Positions 57,772 through 64,000 of a stretch of DNA of 64,000 nucleotides are shown piece after piece. Source of the stretch: Candidatus Pacearchaeota archaeon (lineage in GTDB: Archaea > Nanoarchaeota > Nanoarchaeia > Pacearchaeales > GW2011-AR1). A model generated the notes under the pieces. It ran no database searches and had not been told where the DNA came from. It saw only the letters and a program-made list of their open reading frames with translations. The first letter of the stretch is position 1, and every line of letters starts with the position of its first letter. The stretch is from positions 1 to 64,000 of the forward strand of contig NZER01000347.1 of NCBI GenBank assembly GCA_002690445.1, in the 5' to 3' direction. The position numbers were made by a program, and so were the translations under genes.

Positions 57772-59433
57772 ATGGAAAAAGAGCTGCAAAAAGAGATTTT
57801 GAAGGTTTGTATGAGTAAGGGGTTTCTTTTAGATAAGGAGATGCTTGAGATTTTTTCTGAGCTTGATAAAGGGAGTGCTAATGAAATTATAGAGACGCTG
57901 AGTAATTTGAAGATTGGAGAGAGGGTGATTACTAAGAATTTGTTTTCTAAGAATTTTGAAAAGATAAAGAATTTTTTGGTTGATGGAAAAAATAAGATAG
58001 TAATTGAGAAATTTTTTATTAATCTGGGTTATGAAAAGACTGAGATTTCTTCGGCAGGGAAAAGTTCGGGGGATGTTGTGGATGTGGTGGATGTTGAGAA
58101 GACTGGAAACGGGGTGGTGAAGGTTTTGTCGGCGGGAATTTTTCCGCCGAAAAAAATTGGGGTGAAAGATTTTGTTGCTCATTTTAGATCGCGGTATGAT
58201 TTGGTTAAGGGAGTGTTGGCGGGGCGGGATTTAGAAGATTTGAGTTCTATTAGGAAAATTGGGGGAGAGAGAGGGAATTATACTATTATCGCTGCTATTT
58301 TGAATAAGAGAATTACGAAAAATAAGAATTTGTTTTTGGAAGTTGAGGATATGACTGGGAAGGCGAATGTTTTAGTTAATCAGAATAAAAAAGAGATTTT
58401 TGAAAAAGCGAGAGATTTGCTTGTTGATGATATTGTGGCTTTTAGTGTTTCGGGGAGCAGTGATATGTTGTTTGCTAATGATGTGATTTTTCCTGAAGCA
58501 GGTTTGGCTGAGAAGAAGTATGGGAAGGATGATGAGTGGGTTGCTTTTATTTCTGATTTGCATGTGGGGAGTACGATGTTTTTGGAAGATAATTTTCTGA
58601 GGTTTATTAAGTGGTTAAATGGGGAGGAGGGTGATGAGAAGCAGAAGGAGATTGCAGGGAAGGTGAGGTATCTTATTTTTAATGGGGATGGAGTGGATGG
58701 AGTGGGGCATTTTCCTGGGCAGGATAAGTGGTTGAATATTTTGGATATGAAAGGGCAGTATGATAAGATGGTTGAGTTGTTTAAGCTGATTAGGAGTGAT
58801 ATCAAGATTGTTTTTGCGCCTGGGAATCACGATGCTGTTTGGGTGGGGGAGCCGCAGCCGACGATTGGAGAGCAGTGGGCGCCGGGGTTGTATAAGATGG
58901 ATAATGTGACATTGGTTACTAATCCTTCTTTGGTTGAGATTGATTCGGGGTTTAGGATTTTGATGTACCACGGAGCGAGTATGCATGGAATGATTAATGA
59001 GATAGAATATATCAGGGTTAATCATGGGACTGATTCGCCGACGATTGTGGGGAAAGAGATTTTGAAACGGCGGCATCTTGCTCCGTCGCATGGCAGTGTT
59101 GATTATATTCCTTGCGAGGAGGATGCGCTGGTGATAAAAAATGTTCCGGATATTTTGACTACAGCAGATTTGCATCGAAGTGAGGTTTCTACTTATAATA
59201 ATATTTTGATTATTGCGACTTCGTGCTGGCAGTCATTGACGCCTTTTCAGGAAAAGGTTGGGAATAATCCTGATTTTTGCAAGGTTGTGCTGTTTAATTT
59301 GAAGACGCGGGAAATTAAAATTTTGGATTTTTCTGATAAAGAAGATGAGTTTGAAGAGCAGGTTTGCGAGGAAAATGAGGAAGGGGATATTGTTTGTGAG
59401 GTGAAAAATGAACATGGGGGAACTGAAAAATGA
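57772..59433 (+). CDS. polB: DNA polymerase D small subunit DP1
   Basis: A 553-residue proofreading subunit. An OB-fold is in the middle (KNKNLFLEVEDMTGKANVLVNQ), followed by the calcineurin-like exonuclease with FISDLHVGS, FNGDGVDG, APGNHDAV, YHGAS and TTADLHRSEV, all metal ligands present. The N-terminal 75 residues contact partner proteins. It is the 3'-5' exonuclease of the archaeal replicative polymerase, made together with DP2 (60001). The ATG at 57772 is preferred over a TTG 27 bases upstream. TATA-like TTTATAATC (57720-57728) overlaps the orc1 stop codon. Its end overlaps the next start by 4 bases. Confidence 0.95.
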   Translation: MEKELQKEILKVCMSKGFLLDKEMLEIFSELDKGSANEIIETLSNLKIGERVITKNLFSKNFEKIKNFLVDGKNKIVIEKFFINLGYEKTEISSAGKSSGDVVDVVDVEKTGNGVVKVLSAGIFPPKKIGVKDFVAHFRSRYDLVKGVLAGRDLEDLSSIRKIGGERGNYTIIAAILNKRITKNKNLFLEVEDMTGKANVLVNQNKKEIFEKARDLLVDDIVAFSVSGSSDMLFANDVIFPEAGLAEKKYGKDDEWVAFISDLHVGSTMFLEDNFLRFIKWLNGEEGDEKQKEIAGKVRYLIFNGDGVDGVGHFPGQDKWLNILDMKGQYDKMVELFKLIRSDIKIVFAPGNHDAVWVGEPQPTIGEQWAPGLYKMDNVTLVTNPSLVEIDSGFRILMYHGASMHGMINEIEYIRVNHGTDSPTIVGKEILKRRHLAPSHGSVDYIPCEEDALVIKNVPDILTTADLHRSEVSTYNNILIIATSCWQSLTPFQEKVGNNPDFCKVVLFNLKTREIKILDFSDKEDEFEEQVCEENEEGDIVCEVKNEHGGTEK

Positions 59434-60008
59434 AGATTGGAGTTGATATTGATGGTGTGGTTGCGAGGTTTTTAGAAGGTTTTGTAAATTTTTATAATGA
59501 TGTTTATGGAGGGGATCTTTCTGAGGAGGATTTTGAAAAATTTTCTGTTGCCCATACATTGAATGTTAGTTCTGAGGAGAGTGAGAGGTTAAGGAAAGAA
59601 TTTTATGATTCTGATTTTTTTGACAGCATAAATTTGGTAGGTGGTGCAGAGGAATCTATTAATGGATTGTCTCAAAATCATGAGCTGGTTTTTATTACTG
59701 CGAGGCATCCTTATCATGAGGAAAAGACTATGAAGTTTTTTGAAAAGCATTTTCCTGATGGGAATTTTAGGATTTTGTTTTCTGGAGATTATAGTGGTGG
59801 GAAAGCAAAACATCAGATTTGTGAGGAATTAGGGATAAAGGTTTTGATTGAGGATGGTGAGCATTCTCAAAATTATGCAGAAAACGGGATTAAGGTTATT
59901 TTATTGGATAAACCTTGGAATCAGGATTGTGAGCATGAAAATATTGTTAGGGTTAAAAATTGGGATGAGATTTTAAGTAAAGTTGGAGATGTGATAGAAG
60001 ATGGATGA
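59430..60008 (+). CDS. 5'(3')-deoxyribonucleotidase-like HAD phosphatase
   Basis: A 192-residue HAD-family protein. The nucleophile motif is IGVDIDGVVARF, with the second Asp as acid/base; FITARHPYHEE is motif II, KHQICEELGIKVLIEDGEHS gives the Lys and acidic motif IV. The NT5C family dephosphorylates deoxyribonucleotides, and its place between DP1 and DP2 would suit control of nucleotide pools during replication. It overlaps DP1 by 4 bases and DP2 by 8 bases, so it is firmly part of the operon. Confidence 0.83.
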   Translation: MKIGVDIDGVVARFLEGFVNFYNDVYGGDLSEEDFEKFSVAHTLNVSSEESERLRKEFYDSDFFDSINLVGGAEESINGLSQNHELVFITARHPYHEEKTMKFFEKHFPDGNFRILFSGDYSGGKAKHQICEELGIKVLIEDGEHSQNYAENGIKVILLDKPWNQDCEHENIVRVKNWDEILSKVGDVIEDG

Positions 60009-63000
60009 AGAGGCAGCTGCGTGCGGGGTGGAGGTAGAAGATTATTTTAAGAGGTTAGTTAGGGATGTGAAAAAGGAGTATGTAGTTGCAGAGGCGGCGC
60101 GGGCGAAAAAGTTGGATCCGGTTGATAAGGTGGAGATTCCGCTGGCTATGTCTTTGGCTGAAAAAAGTGTGGGGCTGATTTCGACGATTTATCCGCAGCT
60201 TGGGGAGAAGGTGACAAAACGACTTTTGGAATTGGAAGATGAGTATGGGCAGTTGGATCCGGCTGTGAGTTTTAAGATTGCAGAGGAAGTTGCGAAGGAG
60301 AGGTTTTGCAAGTTTGAGAATTTGCTGCAGGCAATTGATGCAGGGATTCGGGTTGGGTTTGCTTATGCTACTCTGGGAGTTGTTGCTTCACCTATTGAAG
60401 GTTATACAGAATTGAAATTAGGAAAAACAAAAGAGGGGAAGGAATATTTTATTGCTTATTTTTCTGGGCCGATTCGTTCTGCTGGGACAACTGCGAGCTG
60501 TCTTGTTTTGATGATTATTGATTATTTGCGGGAGATTTTTGGTTTTGCTAAGTATGATCCGGATGAGAGCGAGATTAAGAGGTATGTGACTGAGAATGTG
60601 GATTATCATGAGAGGGTTACGAATTTGCAGTATTTTCCGACCGAGGAGGAGATGGAGTTTCTGGCGCGGAATTTGCCGATTCAGATTGCAGGTGATCCGA
60701 CAGAGAAGAGGGAGGTTTCGAATTATAAGGATTTGCCGAGGGTGGAGACGAATTTTATTCGGGGTGGGATGTGTTTGATTTTTTCAGAGGGGCTGGCGCA
60801 GAAGGCGCAGAAGGGGTATAGATTGTATAACAGTTGTAAGGAGAGGGGATTTAAGATGAGTGGTTTTGATTGGATTCCGGATTATTTAGAAGTTCATAAA
60901 AAAAGGGAGAGCGGGTCTAAGGAGAGCGGAACAGAGGCGACTTATATTAAGGATTTGGTGGCGGGGCGGCCGGTTTACGGGCATCCGTCTAAGTCAGGGG
61001 GGTTTAGGTTTAGGTACGGGCGGAGCCGGGTGGCTGGTTTTTCTTCGGTGTCAATTCATCCGGCAACAATGGGGATATCAAATGATTTTTTATCTTCTGG
61101 AACTCAGTTAAAAATTGAGAAGCCGACAAAAGGGTGTATTATTACTTCTTGTGATGATATTGACGGGCCGATTGTTAAATTAAAAAATGGTTCTGTTAAA
61201 AGGGTGGAGAAGCTGGAAGATGCAAGGAAATTGTATAATGAAGTTGAGGAGATAATTTATTTGGGAGATATTTTGTTTCCGCTTGGGGATGTTATTAATA
61301 GGAATTCTGAATTGCTTAAGCCAGGTTATGTTGAGGAGTGGTGGGAGTTGGAGCTGCGGAAGAAGTTGGAAGTGACTGGAGAGAAGTTTGAGGATATTTG
61401 CAAGGGCAAGTTTGATGTGTCTGTGGTTGAGGCAGTGGGAATTTCTGAGAAATATTCTATTCCGCTGCATCCGAAGTTTATTTTTTACTGGACTCAGATT
61501 TCTGTTGAGGATTTTTTTTGGCTGATGGATTGGATGCAGAATGGGGTGTGGCGGGGGGGGGCGGGGGATGGGGAATTGGTTTTGCCTTATAGTAAGTCTG
61601 TGCAGGAAAAATTTAAAGAGGCAAAGAGATCGCTGGAGCTATTGGGGGTGGAGCACGAGGTTGTTTTGGATAATGTTGTGATTTTTAGTGATGCTAAGGC
61701 ATTGCTGGTTAATTTAGGAATTGAGAATTTGGAGAGCGGGGTTAGTTTGAAAAAAGAAACTGAGAAGATTATTTTGAACCATAAGGGAAAGAAGAATGTT
61801 TTGGAAATTGTGAATGAGTGTGCAAGATTTAAGATTAAGGATAAGGCAGGGACGTGGATTGGGGCGAGGATGGGGCGGCCGGAGAAGGCGAAGCTGCGGA
61901 AGCTGACAGGAAGTCCGAGTGTTTTGTTTCCTATTGGGGATGAGGGGGGGCGGTTTCGGAGTGTGCAGGAAGCAGTTAAGGTGGGAAGTATTAAATCTGA
62001 TTTTCCGATTTACAAATGCGAGTGCGGGAATGAGACAATTTATAAGATTTGTGAAAAGTGCGGGAAGGATGCAAAAAGAATGTATTGGTGTGCAGAGTGC
62101 AGGGAAATTACAGAAGCGAAATGCAAGGAGCATGAGAGGGCGAGGACTTATTATCGGCGGAAGATTGACAGCAAGTATTTTTTTGAGAATGCAATTAAGC
62201 AGATTGGGATTGAAAAGTTTGCAGTTCCGGAATTGATTAAGGGGATTAGGGGGACTAGTTCGGAGGAGCATGATTTTGAGAATTTGGCTAAGGGGATTTT
62301 GCGGTCTAAATATCATCTTTGTGTGAATAAGGATGGGACAGTGAGGTATGATGGGACTGAGATTATGATTAGTCATTTTAAGCCGAAGGAGATTGGGACG
62401 AGTGTGAAGAGGTTGAGGGAGTTTGGTTATGTGAAGGATGTTTACGGGGCTGAGTTGAAAAGGGATGATCAGATTTTGGAGTTGATGCCCCATGATATTT
62501 TGCTGCCGGCGTGTCCTGTTACTCAGGATGAGAAGGCTGATGATGTTTTTTTTAATATTACTAAATTTGTTGATGAGGAGCTGGAAAAGTTTTATGGACT
62601 GCCGAGGTTTTATGATTTGGAAAAGAAAGAGGATTTGGTGGGGCATTTGGTTGCGTGCATGGCGCCGCATAATTGTGCTGGTGTGATTGGGAGAATAATT
62701 GGATTTTGCAAGTTGCAGGGGCTTGTTGCTAGTCCGTATATGCATGCTGCTATGAGGCGGGACTGCTTTGATTATGGTACCTATATTCCAATAAAACAAA
62801 AAGGTTCTTGGAGGATGGTGAAAATTGGGGAGTTGGTGGAGAAATTAGGGCCTAAGAAGATTGTAGATGATTATGGAACAAAGGAAATAAAAATTAAAGG
62901 TTTTGATACAATTGGTTTTGATAAGAAGTTAAAAAAAGTTGGGATTAATAATTTTACAAAACATGCAAAAAGACCGATGTTTGAAATTAAAACCTCGCTT

Positions 63001-64000
63001 GGAAAGAAAATTGTTGTTAGTGAAAATCATAAATTTTTAGTTGGTGGAGAGGTGAAGAAGGCTTCTGGGTTGAAGATTGGGGATAAGCTGCCCTTGATGA
63101 GGAAGATCCATGTTGAGGAAAAGGATTTGACTGAAGTTAATCTTTTGGAATTTTTAGGAGAGGAGAATCTGATGGTAAGAGGGATTAGGAATATTATTAG
63201 CAAGATGAAGGATGGGAAGATGAATAAAATTTTGGGTAAGTTGGGAATTAGTAAGAGGCAATTTCAGAATTTTAAGATTAGGGATAGTTATCCTGTGGAA
63301 TTTGTATTGAGTTTGAAAAAGGGGTTGAAAGAGGAAATTTTTAGGAGAGGGAGGTTGGCTGTTAAGAGAGATAATGTGGAGGTTCCGATTGTCGTGAAAT
63401 TGAGCAGAGAGCTTTTGGAAGTTGGGGGTTTGTATGTTGCTGAAGGTTATTCTAGGAGTGTTGGAGGGAAAAAAGGATTGAATCAAGTTTATGTTGCTTC
63501 TGATGATTCTGAGATTAGAGATTTTGTAAGAAAAGTAATTTGGGAGCATTTTGGATTAAAGCCTTCTGAAAATAAAAAGGATAGGGTGACTTTTTCTTCT
63601 AAGATTTTATATTTATTTTTTACTAAGATTTTGGAAGCAGGTTCTGCTGCAAAGGATAAAAGGGTGCCTTATTTGTTTTTGAATTTACCTTTAATTAAGT
63701 TGAGTTGTTTTTTAAGAGGTTATTTTGAAGGGGATGGTTCACTTGAAAAGAAGAGGAAGAAAATTTGCTGTGATAGTATTAGTGAGGGTTTGTTGAGTGA
63801 TTTGGAGTTTTGTTTGGCGAGATTTGGGATTTTTGTAAAGAGATATGAATATGAAAAAGAACCAGGACCCCGGGTGAGGGAATTTTATATTAAGAAGCAG
63901 AGGGTAGTTCCTAAGTTTAAGATTACTAAGTTGGTGATTGGCTCTGATTTTGTTGAAAAATTTATTGATATTGGTTTTTTGTCGAATAGAAAAAAGAAAG
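60001..64000 (+). CDS. polC: DNA polymerase D large subunit DP2, with intein, 3' end outside window
   Basis: The frame is open from the ATG at 60001 to the window end (1333 codons). GPIRSAGTTASC, the NVDYHERVTNLQY and GGMCLIFSEGLAQKAQKG segments and RFRYGRSRVAGFSSVSIHPATMG are classical DP2. Zinc-binding cysteines occur at about residues 676-720 (CECG, CEKCGK, CAEC). HAAMRRD (about 915-921) is the start of the active-site motif that normally continues CDGDED. Here it breaks off at Cys922 with an intein. The catalytic end of the protein lies outside. The GC-rich G runs (61548-61575) keep the frame. Confidence 0.95.
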   Translation, partial: MDEEAAACGVEVEDYFKRLVRDVKKEYVVAEAARAKKLDPVDKVEIPLAMSLAEKSVGLISTIYPQLGEKVTKRLLELEDEYGQLDPAVSFKIAEEVAKERFCKFENLLQAIDAGIRVGFAYATLGVVASPIEGYTELKLGKTKEGKEYFIAYFSGPIRSAGTTASCLVLMIIDYLREIFGFAKYDPDESEIKRYVTENVDYHERVTNLQYFPTEEEMEFLARNLPIQIAGDPTEKREVSNYKDLPRVETNFIRGGMCLIFSEGLAQKAQKGYRLYNSCKERGFKMSGFDWIPDYLEVHKKRESGSKESGTEATYIKDLVAGRPVYGHPSKSGGFRFRYGRSRVAGFSSVSIHPATMGISNDFLSSGTQLKIEKPTKGCIITSCDDIDGPIVKLKNGSVKRVEKLEDARKLYNEVEEIIYLGDILFPLGDVINRNSELLKPGYVEEWWELELRKKLEVTGEKFEDICKGKFDVSVVEAVGISEKYSIPLHPKFIFYWTQISVEDFFWLMDWMQNGVWRGGAGDGELVLPYSKSVQEKFKEAKRSLELLGVEHEVVLDNVVIFSDAKALLVNLGIENLESGVSLKKETEKIILNHKGKKNVLEIVNECARFKIKDKAGTWIGARMGRPEKAKLRKLTGSPSVLFPIGDEGGRFRSVQEAVKVGSIKSDFPIYKCECGNETIYKICEKCGKDAKRMYWCAECREITEAKCKEHERARTYYRRKIDSKYFFENAIKQIGIEKFAVPELIKGIRGTSSEEHDFENLAKGILRSKYHLCVNKDGTVRYDGTEIMISHFKPKEIGTSVKRLREFGYVKDVYGAELKRDDQILELMPHDILLPACPVTQDEKADDVFFNITKFVDEELEKFYGLPRFYDLEKKEDLVGHLVACMAPHNCAGVIGRIIGFCKLQGLVASPYMHAAMRRDCFDYGTYIPIKQKGSWRMVKIGELVEKLGPKKIVDDYGTKEIKIKGFDTIGFDKKLKKVGINNFTKHAKRPMFEIKTSLGKKIVVSENHKFLVGGEVKKASGLKIGDKLPLMRKIHVEEKDLTEVNLLEFLGEENLMVRGIRNIISKMKDGKMNKILGKLGISKRQFQNFKIRDSYPVEFVLSLKKGLKEEIFRRGRLAVKRDNVEVPIVVKLSRELLEVGGLYVAEGYSRSVGGKKGLNQVYVASDDSEIRDFVRKVIWEHFGLKPSENKKDRVTFSSKILYLFFTKILEAGSAAKDKRVPYLFLNLPLIKLSCFLRGYFEGDGSLEKKRKKICCDSISEGLLSDLEFCLARFGIFVKRYEYEKEPGPRVREFYIKKQRVVPKFKITKLVIGSDFVEKFIDIGFLSNRKKK
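62764..64000 (+). mobile_element. Intein with LAGLIDADG endonuclease in DP2, partial
   Basis: The intein begins with Cys922 (CFDYGTYIPIKQKG), a typical block A, directly after MRRD of the DP2 active site. Block B is recognisable as ETSLGKK-like sequence followed by VSENHKFLVGGEVKKASGLKIGDKLP, containing the conserved His. A LAGLIDADG endonuclease follows, with LLEVGGLYVAEGYSRS as the first and LSCFLRGYFEGDGSLEK as the second active helix. The C-terminal splice blocks lie beyond 64000. The insertion point is a known intein site in archaeal DP2. It should splice out at the protein level, and its endonuclease can copy it into empty alleles. Confidence 0.9.

Noticed and set aside
58615..59175. 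A 186-codon minus-strand frame within DP1
   Set aside because: Antisense shadow of the DP1 exonuclease domain, no motifs or promoter.
61714..62799. A 361-codon open frame on the minus strand within DP2
   Set aside because: It lies antisense to a perfectly conserved polymerase gene and its translation is rich in Leu, Pro, Asn and His without domain motifs. The strong G-over-C bias of the coding strand keeps antisense frames open.

Overview
The window looks like part of a low-GC archaeal genome, probably a DPANN archaeon of the Woesearchaeota/Pacearchaeota type. The archaeal assignment is well supported: there are eukaryote-like ribosomal proteins (eL21, eL18), RNA polymerase subunits Rpo3, Rpo4 and Rpo10, Orc1/Cdc6, both subunits of the D-family DNA polymerase, a SecD/SecF pair, introns in two tRNA genes, and TATA boxes placed 22-28 bases before start codons (leaderless transcripts). 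The DPANN placement is an inference from small genes, composition and general style.

Bases 1-30,000 are a large surface-glycan island. It holds GT4 and GT2 glycosyltransferases, asparagine synthase, a CDP-alcohol module (phosphatase, kinase, CDP-alcohol phosphotransferase, cytidylyltransferase), seven SDR-type sugar-nucleotide enzymes, an RmlA-type nucleotidyltransferase, an RmlC-like epimerase, RmlB, a truncated UDP-sugar dehydrogenase, a DegT aminotransferase, methyltransferases, a polysaccharide deacetylase and a Wzx-like flippase. Several are unusual fusions: GT2 with radical SAM, RmlA with SDR, methyltransferase with RmlC. Together they could make activated deoxy-, amino- or branched sugars and phospho-alditols, assemble them, and export a glycan. 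SecDF follows.

Bases 32,700-34,530 hold tRNA-Gly, tRNA-Arg and an intron-containing tRNA-Leu, a secreted protein with a PEP-CTERM-like tail, a solo 5S rRNA and rpo10. Bases 34,577-38,770 are a MacB-type ABC exporter (ATPase and two permeases) with a secreted, membrane-anchored partner. Two related mini-ORFs end exactly on the start codons of downstream genes in this area. Bases 38,959-43,986 are a ribosomal/RNA polymerase operon (eL21, Rpo4, DUF655, uS13, uS4, uS11, Rpo3, tRNA-Leu, eL18, uL13, uS9).

Bases 43,970-50,400 are accessory: a recombinase-domain protein without catalytic domain, a XerA-like integrase with a nucleotidyltransferase, small membrane proteins, and coiled-coil/winged-helix proteins. 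One of the latter sits beside, and contains, a dense array of the octamer TTTGGACA. Bases 50,490-54,250 hold an Lhr-type helicase and its usual phosphoesterase neighbour. Bases 54,668-55,552 hold an intron-containing tRNA-Ser, a possible SecB-like protein and a PRC-barrel protein.

Bases 55,553-56,507 have no convincing protein gene and look like a replication origin: an AT-rich core, direct repeats and inverted ORB-like elements, followed by orc1/cdc6, DP1, a deoxyribonucleotidase-like protein and DP2. DP2 carries an intein with a LAGLIDADG endonuclease and runs off the window end.
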